A DNA stretch of 64,000 bases from Terebella lapidaria (Eukaryota; Annelida; Polychaeta; Terebellida; Terebellidae), in the NCBI GenBank assembly GCA_949152475.1, contig OX424561.1, forward strand, positions 23,740,481 to 23,804,480, given 5' to 3'. The notes beneath the pieces are model-generated. The model was not told the DNA's origin and made no database searches. It worked only from the letters and a program-made list of their open reading frames with translations. The position numbers were made by a program, and so were the translations under genes. Each line of letters begins with the position of its first letter. The first letter of the stretch is position 1. Positions 48,301 through 58,944 of this stretch are shown here, one piece after another.

Positions 48301-48715
48301 TAGTTCATCGCGTGTACTATACAGTACAGAATCTCGCCCCACGAATTAACACGGGACATGTCACCAGCCACTGAACTAAAAAAAGTTTTTTTTAGTTCAA
48401 TGTCACCAGCATCATGGGAACTGATATGTACTTAACCCCTAAAAGGGCATGACAAGGAACAAAAGTTAATTTTAACGAATTCATTCATGCAGTGCGCTGT
48501 GCGGGTTCGAGGTTGGGGTTGCTTTGGCTGCTGAGGTTGCTCCAGAGAAATGAGGTTGCTCATATAATTAGGTTTCTCAGAAAAGTGAGGTTGGCCTGAG
48601 AGTTGAGGTTGATAGGTGGGATGGGGTAGGTAGGTGTGTTGTCATTGAATGTGAGCTGGGGCGATTTTTCACGGTCAGTCGCCTCCGAACAATGGTGATG
48701 AGGGTGCGGGTATAT
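45394..48715. other. Intergenic region downstream of PNKP, partly duplicated at 54-55 kb
   Basis: The first 2 kb has a diverged counterpart after the PNKP pseudogene. For example, CACCACTCGGCCATAG... appears near 46,590 and 54,423, GTCATCATGGTGTATGTTCG near 45,499 resembles 54,260, and TTTTGGCGAATAAACATA occurs near 46,862 and 54,660. At 46,080-46,405 a decayed end of the satellite unit is visible (CCAGAGGTTCGGTAACCTGA). From 47,500 on it is AT-rich with no gene recognised. A short A/T hairpin (TGAACTAAAAAAA / TTTTTTTAGTTCA) lies near 48,373-48,401. Confidence 0.6.
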
Positions 48716-49272
48716 CATCCATCAGTGAAACACGCTTTTTGGCCGTGGTTTTGTTTTAAATAATCGAATCAACTTGAAATTTCTTGTGTATTATATGGGC
48801 ATAATGCCGTATTTTTCACCAAATGTCAGAGTTCTATCTCAAAAATTGAGAGAGTTGGCAATCTAACCAAATGTTAAATTTCTGCCCCAACATGGAATTT
48901 AAGAGTCTGCACAAAAAACAACAACTTTCATTTGATGTACGAGTTACATATTGCTTCAGAATAAACACAATTACTTAATATACACCGACTACGTCTTCCA
49001 ATCCAATATTTCTTCCAAATCAATGCAATAGTTTCATTCTGTATGGGCATAAACACGATGAAAGCCCTGAATTTGTTGAAATTTACTTGATCCCATTTCC
49101 GACTGAAATTTAACATTGGTTTAGATTGCCAACTCTTTCAATTTTCTAGATAGAACTTTGAAATTTTGTGAAAAATTACGGCATGATGCCCAATTGATAC
49201 ACACAAAATTTTAGGTTTATCCGAATATTTGAAACAAAACTACGGCCAAAAAGCGCGTTTCACTGATGGATG
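48716..49272. mobile_element. Foldback element with 168-bp inverted arms
   Basis: The left arm 48,716-48,883 (CATCCATCAGTGAAACACGC...) is mirrored by the right arm 49,105-49,272 (...GCGTTTCACTGATGGATG) with scattered mismatches, around a 221-bp spacer. It has no coding capacity. Long arms relative to the body fit a foldback or MITE-type element. A target duplication is not clear. Confidence 0.8.
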
Positions 49273-50122
49273 AACTCGAGTTTTAAATGGGTGTTAGTTG
49301 AATTCATCGTTCCGATGATACGTAAGTCCCCGCCCACTTCCATATTCAATACCCAATCAAATGACGTCAAAAAAACGCGCCAAAACGTACAAGTCCCACA
49401 AACAAAACCGGCGTGTTCAACAGCCCAATCTCTTGAATGAAGTTAGATGATGGTGTATGTTTAATCTTACAAAATGTTCTCCATCCCTTTATGAGTATAG
49501 ACATGTGAAATATGGTGTACTATTTCACAAAACGAATGTGTAAGCACAAGCAAGCAAAAGTTGCATTATTTGCGGCTCGCTCAAACAAAGCCCACGGTAT
49601 GTTTGTGGGACTTACCCCGTGGTTGCCAAGGGGGCGTGGCCTGTTGCGATGTCATCGGAACTATGAAATGTTGTGCTCTTGCATTAATTAATTGATTGAC
49701 TAATTTGGAAGAATGAAGAAGAACTATAAAACAAAGTTTTCTCTGAAACGAATTGCATAACCCACTTGTGTAATTAAATCCTGGAATGTTGTGCGCTTGC
49801 ATTGATTAGTTGATTGACTAAACTGGAAGAAGGAAGAAAAACTAAAACAAAGATTTCTGTGAAACGAATTGCATAACCCACTTGTATATTTCTGGGATGA
49901 TGTGCGCTTGCATTGATTCATTGGTTGACTGAATAAGAAGATTAAAGAAAAACTAAAACAAAGCATCCTCTGAATCGAATTGCGTAGTCTGTATTTACAG
50001 GGTGACAGCTGGCAATGGACCATAGTCAGCAGTCTGATGGCGTTCAAATCACCTGCTATAAATTCTGTCCGAAATGTGCCGACCATCATTTCTGTATCAC
50101 TGTGAATCGAAATTAGTTCAGA
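49273..50122. repeat. Spacer with a three-copy tandem repeat of about 113 bp
   Basis: From about 49,670 to 49,995 a unit of 111-116 bp recurs three times, marked by GAAACGAATTGCATAACCCA (49,745 and 49,861) and GAATCGAATTGCGTAG (49,972), each with TTGATTGACTAA-type sequence. The minus-strand frames across it are repeat-derived. The interval before it (49,273-49,669) shows nothing recognisable. Confidence 0.8.
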
Positions 50123-50874
50123 ATGGCAAGTCTGTTCGACCAAGTCGTCTTTAGCTCTGAGGATGAGGCTGCCCTAGAGCAATGGGCTTTGGATTTTGGT
50201 CATCTTAACCAACCTTCAGTACAGGAACATCTCGAAATACTGAGAAATGGGTATTTCGGAATCGAGGAAGACGAATTTGATGGAACACAAAATAAACAGG
50301 TAAGGTACTTTCTTTTTATTTCAAAACATATTATCTCAGTCATTCCATATTGAGACAGTCACAAATCGGGAAATGTAACTCTAAACTTATCAGTTCGTAA
50401 ATGTACAACACATTTCTAAAATCGGCACATTCAAGCGCGGACAGAGCGCACCAATATATCTTCGATCATCCGTTCCTCAGCATACATTCCATACAAGCTG
50501 AACTTTTAACTTTAAAACATCTTATTCATTTTCTGAATTTCTACTAAAAGAATGCAAATGTATCTCACAAAATGAATAGGAGAAATTCGTACATCATGCA
50601 CATCATACGTGAAAAAACTTACACATGATAATTATTTACAATTCAAGTATCACAACAAGTGCACCACTAATGAAAAACTAGTAAAAACACACACGTATCT
50701 CACAACATGAAAAAAGAGAAAGAATTCGTACATCATGCACACCATATGTAAAAAAAAACTTACACATGATAATTATTTACAATTTAAGTATCACAACATG
50801 TGCACCACTAATGAAAAACTACTGAACACACGCAGGTAGATGACGGTGGACTAGGCGGAATGGATGATGCGTAA
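50123..50874 (+). CDS. Small two-exon open frame of unknown function
   Basis: ATG at 50,123 opens an acidic 59-codon exon (MASLFDQVVFSSEDEAALEQ...) ending at a good donor (CAG/GTAAGG, 50,299). An in-phase acceptor at 50,835 adds VDDGGLGGMDDA and a TAA at 50,872-50,874, for about 71 residues. It may be the 5' part of the zinc-finger/polymerase-like remnant just downstream rather than a separate gene. I recognise no domain. The intron contains two tandem copies of about 133 bp. Confidence 0.35.
50568..50835. repeat. Tandem pair of about 133-bp repeats
   Basis: Two adjacent copies share GAATTCGTACATCATGCAC-type starts and TTACACATGATAATTATTTA, ending in GCACCACTAATGAAAAACTA. They differ at scattered positions (CAACAAGTG versus CAACATGTG). 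They fill most of the intron between 50,299 and 50,836. Confidence 0.85.
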
Positions 50875-51000
50875 ACATTAGATGCGGAAAGTTATATCTG
50901 ATGGAGACCTTGCAGGTGAGTCTGGAAATAGAGGAAGAGTTTCAAACACTTTATTTACATCGTCACAATACACTCAACAGCATGTTAAATGTATACACCC

Positions 51001-51267
51001 ATATTACAGTATGAAGACGAAGAAATGCAGGAAACCATCCCGAATAAAAATTGGAGCTTGGGTTCCAAAACATAAATGCCAAGATTGTGACAAAGACTTT
51101 GCCGAACGATGGCTCCTGAAGAAGCACATGAATACTCACGAAGGCAAGGGAAAGACCTTCCAATGCCGACGATGTGGCCGCCAGTTTAATCGCGTGGACA
51201 ACATGAAACGGCATGAAGCTTCTTGTCGGAGTATATACAGTATATGCAGAACACAGCCATGGACATG
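51001..51267 (+). pseudogene. Two-zinc-finger segment, probable N-terminal part of the polymerase-like remnant
   Basis: A plus-strand frame reads KIGAWVPKHKCQDCDKDF, then a C2H2 finger (CxxC...HxxxH, closing HMNTHEGKGK) and a second finger FQCRRCGRQFNRVDNMKRHE closing with Cys (C2HC). The first finger has the canonical spacing and a TH-E-G-K linker. A stop follows at 51,265-51,267. N-terminal fingers of this kind precede the conserved region of a family-B-polymerase-like protein family found in some marine invertebrates, and the next segment (52,056-53,240) resembles that family. It could instead be an independent zinc-finger fragment. Confidence 0.5.
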
Positions 51268-52055
51268 AATTCAGGTAATTTGCTCTTTATGAGCAAATTG
51301 ACATTCATAATCTTTTATTTCACTGCAGATAAAAAAACACCCAGTGATGATACACAATCAGGTCCATCAGATAATAAGTGATGGAGACAAGCGAACGGCG
51401 ATACAGCTCCTAACCAACAACGTAATTTCAAAAACACGAATTAGTTCACAAACTGTATGCGTTTACGTGCAATCATTGTGTAGTTTTAATGAACGCAATA
51501 AGTATAAACGTGTACTACCTCACAAAAAACCAAACGGCGAACCACAACTAGGCCCTTCGGGTATCAAGAGGCAGGTCGATGGTGGTGTCCAGAATTCAGC
51601 ACCCAGCGAAGTCAACGTTTGTTTGAGAACATAATTCCATAATAAGCAATATTTTGAAACTTTGCAGATATACATACAATTAAAAACAGCATATTTTTCT
51701 TTTTCTGCCTTAGGTAACGAGAAGAGAGGGGTGAAATGTAGGCAGTGTGGGGAATCATGCGCCAACCAACCGGAGTGACTTGAACAGTCACCGGATGCGT
51801 CACTGTGTGGTTCCAAACGAGCTCCAGGACTTTCCATGGGAAGAGGGTCAAGCCCCATGGAACAACACCAACGGCACGACAGACCAAGCCTTGGGAAACC
51901 TCTTTTCCAACAACAATTGGCACATTCTGCGACCTTGAACAAACAGTGTTCTGCCAAGACAGTACAATTTCGCCGTGAACGATCTTCGTGGAGTTGATGA
52001 TATTTTGAATCACGTTCGAAGGTTTTTGTAATTCTGAGGACAATGTTTTCAATAT
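51268..52055. other. Interval between zinc fingers and polymerase-like segment
   Basis: Several short frames on both strands with no shared domain. A plus-strand stretch near 51,740-51,940 has a weak zinc-finger-like flavour (QCGESC near 51,743, then LNSHRMRH after a frame change). It is probably decayed coding sequence of the same element. Confidence 0.3.
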
Positions 52056-53240
52056 CAACTTCTCCCTTGGACGAATTCTGCGAAACGTTCACGGAGCTTA
52101 CAGATGCTTCGCCGCGCAGAATAACGTGAACTTCTTGGACCGGAAGTTTACCATATCGTCGGTTGCCGACATTGAAAGGTTGCGACAACGCCTCAAACTC
52201 AGTGATTTCAACGCTTACGGCACGAAAACCCGACCCGACACTGCATGGGAGCTCTTCATGTATACAAACATCCTGTTCGACATTTATAGAACTTCTTTCC
52301 CACTCGGGTATGGCGCTTTACCTGACTACATCACCAAGTCAAAAGCAGTCATATCCTTGGTGAGAAAACTTCCGGACAGGAAGGAGATTTACAAGGACAA
52401 TCTGTGCGCCTTTGAATTGCTTGGCCTTGCACCGCAAGGTTCAATGCATTGAACAATCTGTCCGTAAATTCTACGTCATGTACAGAGAGTATATGGCCAA
52501 AGAGGGTCGAACGCAGCCAGCTGATGCGAATGATTTTAAGGGACTTGAATTAATGGACGTCCACCACTTTGACTGGTGTTTCCAGCTCCGAACCACCGTC
52601 TGCGAGCTGCAGGAGCATGGGGCGGTAATACCGAGGCATCACCCGACAGTTACGTATACAAGGAACACAATGTCATGTACGTAAACATTTACAACAGGGG
52701 TCTGAGCTACATTCAGGACTTCTTCGCCTATGCAAAAAAGTTTCAATGCCCCATGTGCTGGAGGCTGTTCTGGACATTATACAATGATAGAAGGCACATG
52801 CCTCGCGGACTTGCTCAAATGCGACAAAATAAAATTTACCCGGCCGCATGCACAGCAGTCCGAGAACAATCTTCCAGGAAATGGACAGGTAGGCGTTGTT
52901 GTGCCCGCGGAGGATCGGTTGTTTCTCTGGTTCGCGGTTTACAACTTTAAAGCCGTGTTGGAGCCAGCAACCAAACAAAACACCAGGAAGCTGACCTGGT
53001 GCCAGAAAACCGCCCCATTTCCGTGAGCGTATCTTCAAATGTTGACGGCTTTCAACAGAGTCATTGCTTCGTCAATGAAAACCTCGAAACCTTAGTTCAG
53101 GAGATGATCACCTACCTCGAAGAGATTTCCAAGAAAACTCAAGGGCCTTGTGCATAGAAAAGTGGGAGAACGTCTTCGAGCAGCTAAGAAAAGCCTTACG
53201 AGAGTGGGAGAGTAACGACGATTTTCCCACGGACGAGGTA
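52056..53240 (+). pseudogene. Broken gene resembling the N-terminal half of an invertebrate family-B DNA-polymerase-like protein
   Basis: Coherent coding is spread over several frames. First LDEFCETFTELTDASP, NFLDRKFTISSVADIERL and SFPLGYGALPDYITK up to 52,449. Then, shifted, VRKFYVMYREYMAKEG and DFKGLELMDVHHFDWCFQL. Then NIYNRGLSYIQDFFAYAKKF with a CPMCWRLF knuckle, and near 52,990-53,150 KLTWCQKTAPF, then SVSVNVDGFQQSHCFVNENL and LVQEMITYLEEISKKTQGPC. The order (zinc knuckle, then a CFV...YL-EIS block) matches my memory of large transposon-type proteins whose next domain is a type-B polymerase exonuclease/palm. No polymerase catalytic motif is present here. At least three frame breaks mean it is not functional. 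Confidence 0.5.
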
Positions 53241-53371
53241 AATAGAAAACGTGACAATTTTTATAATGTGCAAAAACCTTGTATGGAGGCAATAACGACT
53301 CTACTAAAATCACTCTAATCATGTATTTTCTCAAAACAGGATGACTATACTTCGGCGAAGGCGATGGACAC

Positions 53372-54153
53372 GACCAAGAAGGCTGTATGAATTTGTACCA
53401 GAGAAATTCAGAGAGCTCCACAAGATTGGATACAGAGTTGTCTTCTTTATAAACCAAGCAGGCATCGAGAAAATGAAATATATATAGGCCTAGCTACGGT
53501 ATATTTTTATGTTGGACATTTGCAGAACCAGTTCCAGAAGCCTAGCACCTGTGCCTGGCAGTATTTCAAGGAGCGATGTAACGGGGACATGACCTTGGAT
53601 CTAGAGAAGTGTCTGTATGTCGGAGACGCCGCCGGCTGTGCCAAAAACTGAGTGACAGAATGGTCACTGCCAATATCGGCATTGGTATGTTCTCACAATG
53701 TCAACCACCAGAGATATGTGACGAAGTAAAAGATGGAATTTTTCCATCATATCATATCATATCACGTCTGACGATTGTGTGACAGATTTCAAGACTCCAG
53801 AATAGTTTTTCCTCGATGAAGAGCCTGCAGAGTTCAGCTGGTGGTCGCTGGATCCAAGGCCGAAAACATACATGAAGAATACCACCGCAAGGTCAGACAC
53901 AGCTAGACCCTGAAGATCTTAATCTTCCAGGACCGTGTCTGAGTCTAGGTACAGTGCACTAAACTGTATTTTGTTTCGATTGCAGAACCAGGAGGTGGTG
54001 TTGATGGTCGGTCCACCAGCCAGCGGGAAAAGCACCTACCAACAGCCAGATTCCCCAGAACTATTCACAGAAATCAAAAACATCCAGTTCATACCGAAGT
54101 TTGAGACCAAAAAAGCTGAACAAATCCTTAAAAACTGGTCAGGAGCGCATTGA
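53372..54153 (+). pseudogene. Partial, decayed copy of PNKP
   Basis: Blocks match PNKP exons in order. Exon 2 (from about 53,381: LYEFVPEKFRELHKIGYRVV) is truncated. The exon 3 copy at about 53,525-53,686 (QKPSTCAWQYF-like with LYVGDAAGCAKN then a stop) lacks its first 21 bases. The exon 4 copy at about 53,787-53,893 has an in-frame TAG where PNKP has GAA. Exon 5 is cut after GPPASGKST and joined in frame to the second half of exon 7 (YQQPDSPELFTEIKNIQFIP...KNWSGAH, ending 54,153). Exon 6 and most of exon 5 are gone. Introns are retained, so it arose by DNA duplication, not retrotransposition. Most kinase residues are missing. Confidence 0.92.
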
Positions 54154-55310
54154 ACTTAGGAGTTGAGAGGCCGTTTTATTCATCACAATACTTTAATCAA
54201 CTTTTGCATACCGCACTCTTCAAGATAGAGGTTAAGTTTTATATTATGATTATACAGGGAGTCATAGTGGTGTGTGTTCGGGTGATCTTGAACTTCACCT
54301 TATGACCTTGATGCTCAAACTTCACGCCATGACTACATGAAAAAGTGTAAATTGGTCATTTGAAAATATGACCATACTATTTGGAGGTAGGGCTTAGGTT
54401 TTATTTGATGCATCTTGACACACCACTCGGCCATAGCGCAATCGATATGAGAGGACTATACATGCATAACATACCTGAACATAGGCCAAGGCAACGGAAA
54501 TAGTCCTGGCTAACGCTGATCCTTTCACGTTATCATGACATATTGATCAATTGTTGATTGTACAATTTTAAAACGTTATACATGTACAGATTTATACATT
54601 GCAATATACATCTTGTTGTTGTTATTGTTGTCTTTATGTTTGTTTATTTTTGTATCATAATTTGGCGAATAAACATATTGTACACATGGATGATAACTCG
54701 TTTTTTTGGCATACAAGGCAGCGGATTTCCAGGATATCAATGCTATTTGATAGATTATTCAATTACGAATTTCATATGTTCATTGTTTGTCCGGTACAAA
54801 GACCGGGATCCTATGTTTTTGGTCACGCAATGCCGCATCCCTGTCCACATCCGTTTTGGTTTTGTAATTCTGTATGGGAGTTCATTGGGTTAGTTCTCAA
54901 TGTCGTTTGATTTTCATGTCGGTAGGTTTTTCTCGTAATTTAATGATGAAATATGGTAGAGAAATGAAAACGGTGCAGAACACTGCGGTTGCAGTTAGGG
55001 CCTATGCTATTATTGAACACTCCGGTGAATCCGATATGGGCTTCAAAACAATGACCTTGATTTTGACCTCCGATGAACTTCAGTTGTCGAATATGAATTT
55101 TTAGCTCTGTTTACTAGAAGCGGATGTAGGACCTAATCGGAGTCTTTATGTATTGAACACTTGAAGAGCAATATATATTTTTTGACCCCCTGATGAAAGA
55201 TTTCATGGCATATTTAATCTGGGAGTCAATAGAGAATTTTCCACCGAATTTCTATCGCAAAACATTTTTTAAAAGGTTGAACTCCTTGTTAAATTCCGTC
55301 CCATAAGAAA
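54154..55310. repeat. Duplicated PNKP downstream DNA
   Basis: This sequence parallels the region after the functional gene (45,394 to about 47,400) with many substitutions and a deletion, sharing stretches such as GGAGTTGAGAGGCC, CTTTTGCA.., CACCACTCGGCCATAG and GGCGAATAAACATA. It shows that the duplication includes about 1.1 kb of 3' flank. It ends where decayed Ty3/gypsy coding begins. Confidence 0.75.
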
Positions 55311-57894
55311 AACTTGGCTTTGAATGCATGTTCACTTCCTTCCACGATTGAGAAAAGCTCTCGATGCATTGAATGGTGCCAGATGGTTTTCGTGTTTGGA
55401 CATGCAAAATGGTTATTGGTAAGGGGATTTGGAGGAGTCAGATAAGCCAAAGTGAGCTTTCTCTCTCGGCCCTTTAGGCGTCTTTGAGGGGAGTCGACTA
55501 CCTTCTGGCCTGATCAATAGTCCAGCTACTTTTCAACGTCTAATGCAGAGTTATGCGTGATCTGCATCTTCGTACTTGTTTGATTTATTTGGATGATCTG
55601 GTGATGTTTTTTCAGGACTGTAGGGGTACATCTTGAAAGCTGGAACAGGTTCGTTCTCGTCTTCACTCCTTCAGAGAGATTTAGAGTATCATGTTCAGAT
55701 TGTAATACTAAGGATGGTATTACATGTGAACCAGGTTATATTGAGTGAATCCTTAAGTGGGAAGTTCCTAAGGATGTCAAGTCTCTGCAGACTTTCCTTG
55801 AGTTTGCTGGTTGCTATCTTTTTGTAAAGGGTTTCACAAGAATTGCTAAGCCCTTAGACCTTCTGACTCGTACTGTGAAGGACAAGAAGGGCCGGAAGCA
55901 ATCAGTTCCATGGATTTGGGGTGCCGAGCAGCAGTCAGACTTGACATTCTGGTCAGTGTACTAACAAAAATCCCTGTTTGGCTTATCCAGACTTTTGTTT
56001 GCTGTTTATTTTCCGTATTGATGTCAGGAGCAGGATGGTTTGATTCGAGTCATCACTTATACAAGCAGAGGCCTTTGGAAGGCTGAGAGGAATTATTTTT
56101 CCAACAAACTCGAGTTTCTGGCCTTAATGTGGGTCGTCACACGAAAATTTCAGGATTAGCTGTATGGTAATACTTTTGGGTGATGACAGACAATAATCCA
56201 CTTACTTCCATTCTTCTGCCAAGCTTGTGGTTGGCTGCTCTATCGGTGTATGATTTATGTCTTGATTGTAAGTCTGGTAAGGTTAACGTGGATGCAGATA
56301 CACTATATAGATTCCCTAGAATGGTGTATTCTTCGGCTCTCCTGGTTGAGGTTTGTGAGGGGATGAGTAGTGGCAGTGAGTTATGGCTTGGTAATGTTCA
56401 CAGCTTGTCCGTGAATCATCTTCTGATAGTGAAGTAGCTTCCCCTAATCTAATGGGTCTCAAGGGTTTGAATTTGGATTGCTCAGAGGAAAAGTGGAAGG
56501 ACAAGGTTGGTCGGATTACTGGAACGAGGTGTCAAGCCTCATCCAGAAACTCGGTGCTCATATATACGGCCATATCTTCGTGAGTGGGATAGCTTGTTGC
56601 TTCAGGAAGATGTTTTGTCCTCCAGTTCTTATTTCCAGACACCTGGCGCCCTGGAGTATTCTGCTTGCTCCGCCAGGAAATGGGTCAAATGGGACGAGAT
56701 CAAACACAAACTGTCATTGTTTAATCAAAGGTTCTTTTGGTATGGCATGATTAAGTCTGTGGAAAGTTCTATTCAGTCTTGTGGTCTTTGTCTGTGAGCA
56801 GAGACTCCTAATCTTCATCACCAAGCTTCCTTGACAAATATTGTCACTTCACGACCTTTTGTGCATTGACTACTCGAGTCTTGAGGAATCTAAGGGTGAT
56901 TACAACAATTTGCTCGTATTCACAGATCATTTCACTAAATATACCCAATATTTTCTCACAAGGAACCAAACCGCGTTGACCACAGCTTGCATTCTTCATG
57001 ATCACTTGGTGCATTAAATGGTTTTCCTGAAAGATTGGAAGGCCCATGTTGCTTCACTTGTGCATGCGTGCAATTATACCAGGCATGATTCGACTGAGTA
57101 CTCGCCCTTATATCTTAAGTTTGGAAGGGAACCTTGCACTATTTGTCTGTGGTTATTCTGTTTGTGCTCAGGAACAACGCTTGTTTTCAAGTTGACGAAA
57201 TTGTTGGATTTTGCGTATTCCCTGCTCTCGGCTAATCAGTTGAAAGCCAGTGAGCGCCACAAGAGGAATTATGGCAGTAAGGATCGCGGGGCTCTTCATG
57301 GTGTTGGTGACCAGGTCTTGGTCAAGAACGTTGGCATCCGTGGTAACCACAAGTTGGTCTTATCGACCGGTGGGTCAGAATGACGGTCGTGTCATTGTGG
57401 ACCACCCAGACAAGTCTCTTCATGTGTATTCTGTCTGCAAGTGAGGTGATCGCAGGTGTCACAATGTCCATCGTAATTTGTTGCAGCGTGAGCAACCAGA
57501 TGTTTTCTCCACCAGATCTCCCGTACTTCATCCTCAGAGTGTCTAGAGGAAAGGGTTGTCATTTCCATCCCCTGGGTTGATCACCGTCCATAATATCTGA
57601 GTCTTCAACTTCTAGGTCAGAATTCAGTAGTTCTGGGTCGGATAGCGACTCGAGTGCACCAGAATACTCCTGCACCTCGACCAAGGGGTACAAGGGTGTG
57701 TAGACCTCCCAAATGCTTGAGGGGTGGTATTTTTTACACATGTATTCAGCACACAGTACCTCCCTCCAGCAACTCCTCACCTCTGGATCAGATTATGCAT
57801 TCTTCGTTTTTAGCTCATCATCACTTGCTATTCAGAGACATGCTTGCCTCCTTGACTTCTTGAATTTCGTTACGACATTTAAATTTGGGGGAAG
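55311..57894 (+). pseudogene. Decayed Ty3/gypsy-type pol (RT, RNase H, integrase)
   Basis: Motifs occur in the order expected for Ty3/gypsy pol but across broken frames. The RT active-site box YLDD is at 55,586-55,597. The RT thumb and connection follow (SLQTFLEFAGCYL, GFTRIAKPLDLLT). RNase H follows (VITYTSRGLWKAERNY, NKLEFLALMWVV, MTDNNPLTS, then NVDADTLYRFP near 56,280). Integrase core follows (HDLLCIDYSSLEESKGDY, LLVFTDHFTKYTQ at about 56,860-56,945). A C-terminal stretch includes GVGDQVLVKNVG. Numerous stops and frameshifts mean no activity. Gag, protease and the 5' LTR were not found, so the copy is 5'-truncated, starting next to the duplicated PNKP flank. Confidence 0.85.
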
Positions 57895-58100
57895 TATGTG
57901 GCAGAGCCATATTTTATACATTTCAGGGTCCTGTAAAATATTGTGTTCCATATTTCCTTAGTTAGCTTTCCCGCTAAGTTACGGAGTACATACGTTTATT
58001 ATGTCAGGTTTTTGGCCATATTATGTGTGCGCCAAGTTTGAACCACCAATCTAATGTCGGGAATATTATTATCACCAGCTCATCATCGTTCCGGTTCATC
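57885..58100 (+). mobile_element. Polypurine tract and start of the 3' LTR of the Ty3/gypsy element
   Basis: TTGGGGGAAG at 57,885-57,894 is a typical polypurine tract directly after the end of pol. The sequence that follows (TATGTGGCAGAGCC) is a typical LTR start with TG. The right end of the LTR cannot be fixed because no second copy is present. The end coordinate given is nominal. Confidence 0.55.
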
Positions 58101-58944
58101 CATTGTTCTACTCATCCCATCTGTAAACGAATGTCACCAAAAAGACATCAACCGTGTCTGAGTTATCAATCATGATTACGAACCACACGGCGACAAGTTA
58201 CACTTCACACACTGAGCGAAGGATTTTGAGTATCAAAAGGGGGGTATGGATGTATTATGTATTTCAGTCAAAGTTCAGTTCTATATCTTGACTCTTGTGG
58301 AGGAAGGGCATGCTCACTGATTAAATATATACCCCTATAAATATCTCATACGTATTGTAGACGTATTGAAAATGCACATTTTGCTCTGAATAGAAGGTAG
58401 AAAACTAGAAATGCACGAGGTTTCTAAAATTGCAGTCAAAATTAATGTATCTGTATGTAAACGAAGTGTACCTGTGAATCGTCATGAAAACTAACGGTTC
58501 CGAAACAGATCTGAATTAGAATGTAAATGTATGATAAAAAAAACTCAATAACTCATAACTAAAGACATGATGTGTTATCAAGAATATGCAGTAATGAAAA
58601 GTTAGCAGAAAATACTGGTGTAATATCAACAACACCTAAAATATCTGTTACACAGTTGACTATGCTAAATATATACCATCATTATTTCATGAAACGGGAG
58701 CATCGGAGAAACAGGTTAATCAAATATCATTGTGTAAAACTCTTGTTAAATATCTCACGAACCATCTAAAATATTCTATAGAATACACGTGAGGTAGGTA
58801 AAGACGTCTGAGGTACATCATTGGCCTGTGAATATAGGTTCAGTGTAATATTCATAATATACATGTAGAAATATAATTCGAGGTACATGTCGATGCAATT
58901 CCACTAACATAGACAGGACGAATACCACATACATGTGGTACAAT
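58101..58944. other. Interval between the LTR remnant and the CYP4 stop codon
   Basis: AT-rich sequence that includes the CYP4 3' UTR (on the minus strand, below 58,945) and perhaps the rest of the LTR. A small open frame at 58,572-58,769 has no domain. Confidence 0.45.
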
